Shown here in pieces: positions 7,639 through 15,073 of a stretch of DNA of 64,000 nucleotides. The notes under the pieces are model-generated. The model had not been told where the DNA came from. It made no database searches and saw nothing but the letters and a program-made list of their open reading frames with translations. Each line of letters opens with the position of its first letter. The first letter of the stretch is position 1. The position numbers were made by a program, and so were the translations under genes. The stretch is from Laspinema sp963821735 (GTDB lineage Bacteria; Cyanobacteriota; Cyanobacteriia; Cyanobacteriales; Laspinemataceae), in NCBI GenBank assembly GCA_963821735.1, contig CAWGFK010000012.1:1-64000 (forward strand), given 5' to 3'.

Positions 7639-7722
7639 TAATTTTTTGAAAGTATCTTTTGCCAGTTTCAGAATCTCCAACAATTCTTGTCGTTGTTTAT
7701 TAGACTTTTCAGCTTCAATCAT
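7633..7722 (-). CDS. Possible 29-aa peptide or gene remnant
   Basis: ATG at 7722 reading a charged helix (MIEAEKSNKQRQELLEIL ...) to a TAG at 7633, inside the 10-bp repeat. It could be a tiny gene, or the tail of a longer gene cut when the IscB unit inserted next to it. The helical, charged composition looks coding. Confidence 0.3.
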   Translation of the reverse strand: MIEAEKSNKQRQELLEILKLAKDTFKKLL

Positions 7723-7728
7723 TTGGAG

Positions 7729-7760
7729 ACCCCTACCATATCTGTAAAAAGGGGCAGGGT
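7729..7760 (-). other. Imperfect hairpin after iscB, candidate end of the IscB unit
   Basis: Directly after the IscB stop codon the sequence ACCCCTACC ... GGGGCAGGGT forms an imperfect stem with a loop of about 13 bases. IS200/IS605-type units that carry IscB end in subterminal hairpins, so this is a candidate right end. The exact boundary is not provable without an empty site. Confidence 0.3.
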
Positions 7761-9046
7761 TTAGTAGGCATAAGCGTAACCATCCTTTTTGTGAATGTGT
7801 TTACAGTATTTGTGGCTAATTCCTTGAACTAATCCATCTTTTGTTGAGATATTGAAACTGCCCGTGGCACGAGTAGCTACTCGACCAACATAAGTTCCAA
7901 CTTTTTTACCAGAGGTGACAACAGCTTTAACGATGTCGCCTGTCTGGAAACCTTTGTGAAACTTAGTTCGCGAACAGTAGCGAACAGGGAAACCCAACTT
8001 GTTGGTGCGACACTGTTGACGGGTTCCATGCTCTTTAGCACTAATCAATAGCGGTTTAATTCCTGATGTGATTAACCGCTCTGGGGTTGATGCACCTACA
8101 CAAGCAGCATCCCAATAGTGGGTTTTGTCTAAACCTCTAATGGTGCGGTTGTACTTAGTAAACCTCCTGTGCCAACTTCCACAGGTAAGCCCGTTTGTCT
8201 CAGGTTATCGTACAGATTCCATCGGGTTGCATTGACGGCGGATGTATCAGCCAGAGGTCTTTTAGCTTGTCCCAAGATTCGTTTGAGCAGGTCAGGCTTA
8301 CCTTTGAGGAAGTCTTTAATATCCTGGTTACCCTTTTCTCGGTTGCAAGGGACACAAGCTAAACACAGGTTACTGACTCGGTTTGACCCTCCTTTCGACC
8401 GAGGCTGGATATGCTCAATCTCAAGTTTGGTGTCTTTTGCACCACAGTAGGCACAGGTTCTATTCCATTTCTCAAGAAGAAACTCACGAATTTCATATCC
8501 GGCTAAAGTTCCTTGTTGATAACCAGTGCCGCTAATTTCAGGATTTTCCATCTGCTGGGTATCAAATCTGACCAGTTCTTGAGAAATAGCGTTGATTTGG
8601 CATAGAGATGACAACCGCTTAACCCAAGTCAGAATGTTGGCAACTCGACTATTTAGGGAGGGTGGCAACCATCCTTTTGGTCGGGTACGGTTCAGGAAAC
8701 GAGGCTTGCGGTAACGGGTTTTACGGCTACGACGGAACCGCCTTAACTGACGACGCGAAGTTAAAGCCAACCGAATTTGGAAACCCCGATGTTGTAGTTC
8801 AGCGACCCAAACAACTTCACCAGTTTTGTCGTTGACCAGAGCTAATCCAGTTGTTTTGGCTCCTGGGTCAATCTTGATACGGAGTGGCTTTACATCAGGA
8901 CTTGATACCTCTTCTTTCAAAATTAGGGTAAAGGGGAAGCGGCGGAAAACCGCAGCCTTTCCTTGAGAGAGCAACATTCTAGCCCGACCCGAATGGATGG
9001 GATTAAGAGGTTGTTTGTTGGTGTCTAAAACGAAAACTTTACTCAC
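7761..9046 (-). CDS. iscB: IscB RNA-guided nuclease (OMEGA system), one frameshift
   Basis: A GTG start at 9046 with AAGGAG eight bases upstream opens a 305-aa frame ending at 8129. A single-base shift near 8150 continues it (TKYNRTIRGLDKTHYWDAA...) to 7761, giving about 428 aa, the usual IscB size. In order: PLMP domain (QPLNPIHSGRARMLL), RuvC-I with Asp60 (KIDPGAKTTG), Arg-rich bridge helix about 98-122, RuvC-II Glu157 (ISQELVRFD), an HNH insertion with CAYCG and CVPC zinc pairs (C198/C201, C231/C234) and catalytic His212 (IEHIQP), then RuvC-III THYWDAACVG in the shifted part and a basic C-terminal domain. All catalytic residues are present. IscB is the ancestor-type relative of Cas9 and cuts DNA using an omega RNA encoded upstream. 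No TnpA transposase is adjacent, so this is a stand-alone copy. The frameshift may be an assembly error. Confidence 0.9.
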
Positions 9047-9054
9047 GAGTGAGT

Positions 9055-9298
9055 CTCCTTACGGGTAATGGTAGCCTTGACAATGTTTTAGAAGTTTGTC
9101 GCGCTAACGACACTGGTTTCGACCCGATATACCTGTTTAATCGTTAACCACAGAGCTACAGACTGGCTTCGTATCCGTAGGTGTGATGGCTTCCAAAACG
9201 TAGTACGCGAGGTACTTAGTCGGGTAAACTCTAGGCTTCTTTAAAAGCCCCCACTATAGCTGTACTCAGCTTAGTGTCGGGTAGTTTACTTTAAATTC
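9055..9298 (-). ncRNA. Candidate omega RNA of IscB
   Basis: About 240 bases directly upstream of iscB with no gene and dense secondary structure, as expected for an omega RNA scaffold. Reading leftward, GTAAAC (starting at 9289) can pair with GTTTAC near 9224. Inside that lie the hairpin CACTA-AGCTG-AGTA-CAGCT-A-TAGTG and the hairpin GGCTT-TTAAAG-AAGCC. Nearer the gene is TGTCG-TTAGCG-CGACA. In IscB systems the guide is the 5' end of this RNA and derives from DNA flanking the unit, which here would be about 9290-9310. The exact 5' end is not determined. Confidence 0.7.
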
Positions 9299-9343
9299 CT
9301 CGATTGATGAAGTCAAGTAATCAGGTTAAGGTTTAGTGAATAT

Positions 9344-9568
9344 TTAAAACCTTTTATCGAATTCATTTAGCCAAATATTTTCTTTCAGGAATTGAGTTGA
9401 TTGTTTGATAAGTTTACCAGAGTTGGCATCAGCATAAAAACAATCTGGACAGAAAAGTCTTCTGAAATCACCTCGGTCACGAGCTTGATGCAATTGTTCA
9501 ATATCAGTACAAACAACTGCATCAGGAACCGATAAAGTTCCGTTTTTAAAGATTGAGACTATGTACAC
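9344..9568 (-). CDS. CPDCF-motif small protein, 74 aa (paralogue B)
   Basis: Paralogue of 2147-2368: same MYIVS start, NGTLSVPDAVVC, RRLFCPDCF, KQSTQFLKEN and KRF end. The shared length and the CPDCF motif suggest a conserved fold, possibly binding a metal through the two Cys. The IscB unit sits immediately downstream of its stop. Function unknown. Confidence 0.65.
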   Translation of the reverse strand: MYIVSIFKNGTLSVPDAVVCTDIEQLHQARDRGDFRRLFCPDCFYADANSGKLIKQSTQFLKENIWLNEFDKRF

Positions 9569-9600
9569 TTTAATACCTCCTCTATATTTTATTTAAAGTT

Positions 9601-9639
9601 AGTCAAATGGTAGAACAAGTGATATTTTACCACTTGACT
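9601..9639 (-). other. Intercistronic hairpin, 12-bp stem with one G-U
   Basis: AGTCAAATGGTA (9601-9612) against TACCACTTGACT (9628-9639), with a 15-base loop. It shares its GTCAA.. stem with 10342-10367. Confidence 0.55.
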
Positions 9640-9649
9640 AAAATGAGAG

Positions 9650-10034
9650 TTAATCGAGTTCTTGCAATTTCTGATTAAGTTGAATTAACTGTTCTTGTAG
9701 TTCATGTTTTTGTGCAAGTATCTTTTGTTTTTCAATCAGGTCTAGTTGTTTCTGTTCCCATTCTCGTACTGCAAATTTTTCTTTAGCAATACGAGTTTCT
9801 AATTCAGCTTCGTTTTCGAGTCGGTCATAAGAGATTTGGTAGACGTAATCCTCATAAGTAACCGCAACATAATCCAACTGTACATTGGAATATTTAGAAT
9901 ATTCCTCTTTAATTTGGAGGATATATTGAACGACTTCATCCAGAGAACCTATAGGGTCTTCGATTTCAGAACAAACACGAATAATTTGAAATTTGAGGTT
10001 CAGTGTTAATTTGTGGTTTGGAGTTGTTAGACAT
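9650..10034 (-). CDS. Hypothetical protein with C-terminal coiled coil, frameshifted
   Basis: The open part (from 9877) reads YVAVTYEDYVYQISYDRLE and then a long Glu/Gln/Lys coiled coil. Upstream the same frame continues without stops through KFQIIRVCSEIEDPIGS, DEVVQYILQIKEEY and NVQLDYVAVTYEDYV. A one-base shift near 10005 links it to an ATG at 10034 (MSNNSKPQI). Reassembled length is about 127 aa: a beta-rich N-terminal domain plus a coiled coil. No named family. Confidence 0.5.
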
Positions 10035-10075
10035 GGTTAAAATGAATAAATATCAACAGAAAAAGCGAAAGCGAA

Positions 10076-10315
10076 TTATTTGGAATTAATTTCATTATTC
10101 AAAGATTGAAATTGTTGTTGAAGACTATCAATATCATGTTGAAAGTCAATTAACACCCGAATGACTTTACTGATTAGTTGTTTTTGTCTTTGTTTAGCAG
10201 CACTGATATCAGATTCAGATACAGATGGAGTAATGATGGATGATGAAGTAGTTGTAAATTCAGTCATAATATTGGGTTCAGTTGTAGTTGGTTTAGTTGT
10301 AGTTGGTTTAGTCAT
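10076..10315 (-). CDS. Thr-rich small coiled-coil protein, 79 aa
   Basis: The N-terminus is a low-complexity TKPTTTKPTTTEP repeat and the C-terminus a coiled coil (QHDIDSLQQQFQSLNNEI). It lies just downstream of the Ycf46-like ATPase gene, separated by a perfect hairpin. It may be an oligomerising partner of a neighbouring product; that is inference. Confidence 0.45.
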   Translation of the reverse strand: MTKPTTTKPTTTEPNIMTEFTTTSSSIITPSVSESDISAAKQRQKQLISKVIRVLIDFQHDIDSLQQQFQSLNNEINSK

Positions 10316-10341
10316 AGTTTTGCCGTTGTATTAGGAGTGGA

Positions 10342-10367
10342 GTCAAGTAGTTTTTATGCTACTTGAC
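10342..10367 (-). other. Intercistronic hairpin, perfect 9-bp stem
   Basis: GTCAAGTAG (10342-10350) and CTACTTGAC (10359-10367) with an 8-base loop, between the ATPase stop and the next gene. Confidence 0.65.
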
Positions 10368-10388
10368 CTAGTTTTTGATTAGTCAAAT

Positions 10389-11916
10389 TCAATCAACTTC
10401 AAGCCCACATTGTTCAGTTAAAGTTTGGACAGAATTATCCAAGAAAGAAGCAGGACGAGCGCCAGAACGAGAAGCCCAATCACGGAGATGATTAATTTGA
10501 TTGGCAGCGATTTGGCTTAAAGGAACAGTAGTGGCGATCGCATTCAATAAATCAGTTTCAGTAAATTCCTCATTCCGAGAAAATCCTAATTGCATCCCAT
10601 CATAAATAGCTTGTTCAATCTCTGCACCCGAAAAATCTTTAGACCGAGATGCCAATAAATCTAAATCAAACTGGCGTTCGGAACGTAATCGACTCAGATG
10701 CACATTGAAAATTGATTTCCGTTCATCATGGCTGGGCAAATCCACCCAGAAAATCTCATTCAGCCGTCCTTTACGAAGAAACTCAGCCGGGAAGCAGTTC
10801 CACTTGATTAGCAGTGAGTACGATAAACACCAGGGCAGTTTTTTCTTGCATCCAAGTGAGAAATGTCCCAAACACGCGCTTAGATGTGCCACTGTCACCG
10901 TCACCGCCACCATTGCTAAACGCTTTATCAATTTCATCAATCCAAAGGACACATGGAGAGATGGCTTCAGCAATTTGGATAGCTTGCCGGGTACGAGATT
11001 CAGATTCCCCAACAATTCCACCAAACAGCCGACCAACATCCAAACGTAATAGAGGCAGCTTCCATTCGTGAGCAATGGTTTTGGCGCTCAGAGATTTCCC
11101 AGTTCCCTGAATCCCTGCCAACAGAACACCCTTGGGCATAGGTAAACCATAATCACGGGCTTTTTCCGAAAAACTACCGCTTCTTGACCGGACCCATAGT
11201 TTGAGATTGTCTAAGCCCCCAACTGATTCTAAGCCCTTATCAGAACTAATGAATTCGAGAATTTCTGTTTTGCGTATTGTTGAGCGTTTTTCGTCAATGA
11301 CTTCATCAATAGCGGACGATGTGATTGAATGATGTTTAACCAAACTTTTGGCTAATATCCGCTGGATTCGGATTCGAGTCAATCCCTGACAAGCCTTACC
11401 TAATCGTTCCCGGTCATCTGGAGATAGTTTAATTTTTTTCCCAACCAATGTATCAATGATTTGGTGAATATCACTCAGACTGGGCAGACTAAAATCTAGG
11501 ATTAATGCTTCTTCTTCTAATTCCTTGGGCAAAACTACATCATGAGACAGGAGAATTAGACAGCGCCTATCCCGACTCATTTCCCGAGCCAAATTCTTAA
11601 TTTCCCGCACTATCGGAATCTGTGGTGTTGTGATTCTTCCATTGATTGGAGCTATAACATTTGCTAAATCCTTCATTACGAACAAAGTTGCTTGTTCTGG
11701 TGGTGCGGATGCTATGCGATTTAGTGCTTGCATAGGATTTCCTTTATCTTTTCCTGAATCCAACCAGCCTCTTGAGAAATCCCAAAAATATATTTGTCTT
11801 TTTTTCTCAGTTGCTTCTATTAATACCTCTTCCCCCATTTCTTCATCTTTTGTTACTGCATAGACTAATGAATATCTAGCTTGTAAAATTGTCTTCAACT
11901 CTGCAATTATTTCCAT
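10389..11916 (-). CDS. Ycf46-like AAA+ ATPase, one frameshift
   Basis: Two overlapping frames form one protein of about 508 aa. The first (ATG 11916) opens MEIIAELKTILQARYSLVYA, as in Ycf46. It has an N-terminal degenerate P-loop-like domain, Walker A GIQGTGKS at about 268-275, Walker B CVLWIDEID at about 322-330, and sensor 1 LTANQVELLP. It stops after CCC GGC TGA near 10788. Dropping one base gives PAEFLRKGRLNEIFWVDLP with the Arg finger and sensor-2 region, then a helical C-terminus to 10389. Ycf46 proteins are stand-alone AAA+ ATPases of cyanobacteria and plastids; their clients are not well defined. The lesion removes the Arg finger unless it is bypassed or is an assembly error. Confidence 0.8.
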
Positions 11917-11972
11917 AATCTTTTCTCCTGATTTAGCTCTTGATTTAGTTGAGAATTTTGAGTTAATTTTCT

Positions 11973-12260
11973 TTATTCTTTTTCGGGTGTACTTGGAGAG
12001 ATTGTTGGTAATTCAAAACACCGTTCAAGCATTTGAATCGATTGAGTAGATTTTTTACTTATCTGATTATTGTCCAGATAATTTATCAATTTTTCCAACT
12101 GTTGTAATATTTGAATTTTGGTTTGAGCTTTGACAATTTTTTCTTGATAAACCCAATCATTTTGGGGATTTTTCAGCCAGAAATGAAGATTTGACTGGAT
12201 TTTTTTTAGTTCCGCTAGAATTTCTGCTTTCAAAAACAAGTATTTTTCGGCTTCTTTCAT
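11973..12260 (-). CDS. Hypothetical coiled-coil protein, 95 aa
   Basis: Helical protein (AEILAELKKIQSNLHFWLKN, then TKIQILQQLEKLINYLDN) with a Ser/Pro/Glu-rich tail. Lies between the KfrA-like and Ycf46-like genes. No family is recognised. Confidence 0.5.
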   Translation of the reverse strand: MKEAEKYLFLKAEILAELKKIQSNLHFWLKNPQNDWVYQEKIVKAQTKIQILQQLEKLINYLDNNQISKKSTQSIQMLERCFELPTISPSTPEKE

Positions 12261-12295
12261 CTTTATCTTGTGATTATGATGTTGATTGGTTTAAA

Positions 12296-12314
12296 GGGCA
12301 GTTTTTTACTGCCC
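12296..12314 (-). other. Intercistronic hairpin GGGCAGT/ACTGCCC
   Basis: Perfect 7-bp stem with a 5-base T loop between the stop of the KfrA-like gene and the next start. Confidence 0.6.
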
Positions 12315-12330
12315 CGATTTTTACTGAATT

Positions 12331-13452
12331 TTATGCTGTTTGTTTTTCCTTTTTACCTTTTGACCCCTTTGACTCCATTTCTGTAAAATCATCCTCCTCA
12401 GAAACAGAATTAATAACAGAATCAGAATCAATAACAGAAACAGAATCAGAATCAATCAGTTGTTGATAATGAGAGATTTGGTCGTTGAGAACTTGGACGA
12501 GATGATTGAGTTCTTGATTATCGGCAACAAGTTGGTCAACATCCACATCAACTTCAAGACCCGCAGATTGACGAGATTGGCTTTGAAGTTGAGTAATAGT
12601 CTCATGTGCTGTAGCCAATTGTTGTTTGACTTCAGCTAATTGTTGTTCAATCACCTCTTTTTCACCTTGAGACTGTTGCAGGGATTGAATTTGGGATTGT
12701 AGTTGACTGACTTCTTGTTCACGAGCGGATAGAGAACCACTAAGTTTAGCCAGAGATAATTCGGTTTCAGTCAATGAATTGAGGCGTTCAGTAGCGATCA
12801 CCAATTGTTCGACTAAATTATTCCGCTCCGACATCAAACTATCCAAACGTTGAGAGAACTCTTCAGAATCAGCCAATTGCTGTTTATTCAACTGAATATA
12901 AACAGACTTAAGTTCACTTTGTTGACGTTCGTACTGTTTTTGATAGAAGTCTAGTTCCATCTGGATTTGGGGAAACTCTTTGAGTTGTTGACGCAGAGTA
13001 TCATTCTCGATGCTGAGTTGACGTAAGCGCTCACCACTGATATTTGTATCTGCGGTTTGATAAGCCAGCCGGTACGTTGCCTGAGCGATTTGCTTTGAGA
13101 TAGTCAGGAATTCTTCCGGAATTTCCTCATCAGCCAATAGTCCATCATCTACTGAGTCCAGGATGGCCGTTACTAAATCCTTGTCGTTTTTCCCTTCTTT
13201 CAGCGCATCTGTATTTTCCTTCCGCCACTCTTTCAATAAATTGCATACATCGGTGGCGCTCCCCCCGACGCCGTAGATTTCTTTGAGAGCCTGTTGCACT
13301 GTGCGGTTGCGGATTGCGATTTTATTCGCTTGGAGTACGTCACAAGCCATATCCACCATTTGCCGGTTGATTCCTTTAGCTGGCACCTGGTCTTGATTTA
13401 TCTCGAACCCGCTTAAGTCCAGCTTTGTCCATGTCGTTGGTAGTTTAGCCAT
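12331..13452 (-). CDS. KfrA-like DNA-binding coiled-coil protein, 373 aa
   Basis: N-terminal globular domain (about 25-110: INRQMVDMACDVLQANKI, RTVQQALKEIYGVGGSATDV, LKEWRK) matches the KfrA_N helix-turn-helix of plasmid replication-region proteins. A long Gln/Glu coiled coil follows (about 165-330), then a Ser/Asp/Val low-complexity stretch (SDSVSVIDSDSV) and a Lys-rich end. KfrA proteins bind operators near their own gene and act as autorepressors or nucleoid-like filaments that help keep plasmids stable. A TTACCA/TGGTAA inverted repeat lies about 45 bases upstream (13496-13521), a plausible operator. This gene argues for plasmid ancestry. Confidence 0.75.
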   Translation of the reverse strand: MAKLPTTWTKLDLSGFEINQDQVPAKGINRQMVDMACDVLQANKIAIRNRTVQQALKEIYGVGGSATDVCNLLKEWRKENTDALKEGKNDKDLVTAILDSVDDGLLADEEIPEEFLTISKQIAQATYRLAYQTADTNISGERLRQLSIENDTLRQQLKEFPQIQMELDFYQKQYERQQSELKSVYIQLNKQQLADSEEFSQRLDSLMSERNNLVEQLVIATERLNSLTETELSLAKLSGSLSAREQEVSQLQSQIQSLQQSQGEKEVIEQQLAEVKQQLATAHETITQLQSQSRQSAGLEVDVDVDQLVADNQELNHLVQVLNDQISHYQQLIDSDSVSVIDSDSVINSVSEEDDFTEMESKGSKGKKEKQTA

Positions 13453-13495
13453 TTCTTTTTTTTCTCCGTTCTGTTCTTACCACTCTAACACTATC

Positions 13496-13521
13496 TTACC
13501 ATAACTAACCATTTCTGGTAA
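13496..13521. promoter_or_regulatory. Candidate operator TTACCA-N14-TGGTAA upstream of the kfrA-like gene
   Basis: Inverted repeat TTACCA (13496) and TGGTAA (13516), with another TTACCA half-site at 13477. The same two hexamers recur in the divergent promoter region at 14358-14393, suggesting one regulator binds both. Confidence 0.45.
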
Positions 13522-13624
13522 GTAAATTTTTGTAAAGAAAATCATTCAGTTTTTTGATGAATGATTTGGGAGAGGGTCTACAGGTTTGGAGGAGCGAGTT
13601 GGGTATTGCACATCTGGATTGCAT

Positions 13625-13871
13625 AAAACTGAAGACTCTGAAGACCTTGCTGAAGACCTTGCTGAAGACCTAAAAGCTAGAGTAGACAAGGAATCTGAAG
13701 ACTCTGAAGACTATGAGCTATAAAACTTAGCTCAGAAATTAAATGAATAAAAGATTCTGAAAAAATATTCAGAAGGAAAAAAGAGCTTATATTTGAAGTC
13801 AAAGGCAGACAAAAAGCCAAAAACCTTGCTGAACAAGAATTAGAGGTGTTCAGCAAGGTGTTCAGCAAGGT
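13625..13871. repeat. Cluster of direct and inverted repeats, candidate iterons or operator array
   Basis: The 425-base gap between the kfrA-like gene and the HTH gene has no convincing gene. It contains several CTGAAGAC/CCTTGCTGAAGAC direct repeats (about 13628-13712). It also contains a perfect 13-bp inverted repeat, ACCTTGCTGAACA (13823-13835) and TGTTCAGCAAGGT (13847-13859), followed by a second GTTCAGCAAGGT (13860-13871). Such clustering beside a KfrA-like gene and a primase operon fits a replication or partition site. Function is not shown. Confidence 0.45.
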
Positions 13872-13877
13872 ATTCAG

Positions 13878-14315
13878 TTAAGTGTAGGTGTTCAGATTAG
13901 GAATTTGAGTTAGGGGGCTGGGGGGGTCCAGCATATCGGCCAGAATCCGGAGGATTCGAGCAATTTGATTAAGGGAATAGGTGGTTTCAAGATTAAAATC
14001 AGAACGAAATGAGGTCTCGGTGGGGACCCCCGTGGGGATATTGGGCTCATCCTTCAATATCACAAAGGTTTCAGGGCTGTGATTAGATTGGAGATAGGCT
14101 TTTAAATCGCCTAATGTGGCCCCAGATAACTCAGCAATTTTCTGGAGATATTTCTCAGAGGGTTCCCATTGGCAATTTTCCCAAGCAGATATTGTTGGGT
14201 GGGATACCCCTATCTTTTTCCCGAATTCCCGCTGGCTTTGGCTTCCCCGAAGATATTTCAATAATTCGCCTAATCGTTGTCGTTCATCTAAATCCACAAT
14301 TGATACGGCTCTCAT
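13878..14315 (-). CDS. XRE-family HTH regulator, 145 aa
   Basis: An N-terminal lambda-repressor-type helix-turn-helix (about 14-68: LGELLKYLRGSQSQREFGKK, GVSHPTISAWENCQWEPSE, YLQKIAELSG) is followed by a linker with PNIPTGVPTETS and a short helical C-terminus. It is transcribed away from the RHH-primase block, the layout of a repressor guarding divergent early promoters in mobile elements. The inverted repeat TTACCA/TGGTAA overlaps the shared intergenic region. DNA-binding family is certain; its target is inferred. Confidence 0.8.
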   Translation of the reverse strand: MRAVSIVDLDERQRLGELLKYLRGSQSQREFGKKIGVSHPTISAWENCQWEPSEKYLQKIAELSGATLGDLKAYLQSNHSPETFVILKDEPNIPTGVPTETSFRSDFNLETTYSLNQIARILRILADMLDPPSPLTQIPNLNTYT

Positions 14316-14357
14316 CGTTATTCCTCAATACATTACAAAACTTTACTAAAATCTCTC

Positions 14358-14396
14358 TTACCAGGATTGACAGATAAATGGAAAATTTGGTAAGCT
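14358..14396 (+). promoter_or_regulatory. Divergent promoter/operator region
   Basis: TTACCA (14358) and TGGTAA (14388) flank a TTGACA at 14367-14372. TAAGCT lies 18 bases on (14391-14396), a possible sigma70-type promoter reading right into the RHH gene. The hexamers match those at 13496-13521, so the same protein could control both. Confidence 0.45.
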
Positions 14397-14446
14397 GTGG
14401 TTAATATCCAAAAAATAGGTCCTCCACCGGGAGAGAAAGAGGCCCC

Positions 14447-14635
14447 ATGAAACGAAATAGAAGCACTGGAGAAATGCAATTGAAAAAAACGAGCTTCAAT
14501 ATTTCTCCAGAAACCAAACGAAAAATTGAAGTGATTTCAGCATTAGAGCAAACAAGTCAGTCCTTGGTCCTGGCTAACATAGTGGATTTCTACTTGACTA
14601 ATCAAGAAAATCTATTTGATGGCTTAGTTTCTTAA
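14447..14635 (+). CDS. Ribbon-helix-helix-like small protein, 62 aa
   Basis: The pattern KKTSFNISPETKRKIEVISA (strand then helix) followed by a second helix SQSLVLANIVDFYL is that of CopG/Arc-like ribbon-helix-helix DNA-binding proteins, often copy-number or antitoxin-type regulators. First gene of the rightward block. No toxin gene is adjacent, so a regulatory role is more likely than a toxin-antitoxin one. Confidence 0.6.
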   Translation: MKRNRSTGEMQLKKTSFNISPETKRKIEVISALEQTSQSLVLANIVDFYLTNQENLFDGLVS

Positions 14636-14668
14636 TGGCTTAACACACAATTAAGCGTGTTGACAATG

Positions 14669-14693
14669 ATTCTGATGAAAATATCATCAGAAT
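14669..14693 (+). other. Hairpin after the RHH gene, perfect 10-bp stem
   Basis: ATTCTGATGA (14669-14678) and TCATCAGAAT (14684-14693) with a 5-base loop. It is not followed by a strong T-run. It may attenuate between the RHH gene and the winged-helix gene. Confidence 0.55.
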
Positions 14694-14779
14694 TTACAAC
14701 ACCAAAATTACACTATCTTGATAAGTGTAGCTACAAATAGAATGACAAAAGAGGAGCCTAAAAGAGAAAGGAGGAGTAT

Positions 14780-15073
14780 TTGACTAACCTCATAAAATGG
14801 GCATCCAAAAATCGCCGTCTAGGTAAACAACGATGTAATCAAATCTTAGAGATTCTCAATGACGGCAATTGGCGAACTACTAAAGAAATTGCAGAACAAC
14901 TTCCTTGTTGTTATCAACAAACAATTTCTCACTTAAATCGTTTAATCAGTGAAGGAAAAATTCTGTGCAGTAGAAAAGCCAAAACTTCACGCTACGGTCA
15001 ACCTTCAAAAATCTGGAAAATAAACAATGACTTTCAATATCCTGGATTATGCCGAAACCTTGACTCCAACTAA
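14780..15073 (+). CDS. Winged-helix DNA-binding protein, 97 aa
   Basis: TTG start preceded by GAAAGGAGGAG. The sequence has a winged-helix layout: ILEILNDGNWRTTKEIAEQL (helices 1-2), CCYQQTISHLNRLISEGKI (recognition helix), then a wing (CSRKAKTSRYGQPSKIW). Its 3' end overlaps the primase start by 47 bases, so expression is probably coupled. It may be a replication regulator; the role is inferred from position. Confidence 0.65.
   Translation: MTNLIKWASKNRRLGKQRCNQILEILNDGNWRTTKEIAEQLPCCYQQTISHLNRLISEGKILCSRKAKTSRYGQPSKIWKINNDFQYPGLCRNLDSN

Noticed and set aside
14447..14635. Antitoxin of a toxin-antitoxin pair
   Set aside because: RHH fold fits, but no adjacent small toxin gene is seen; the neighbour is a winged-helix protein of the replication block.
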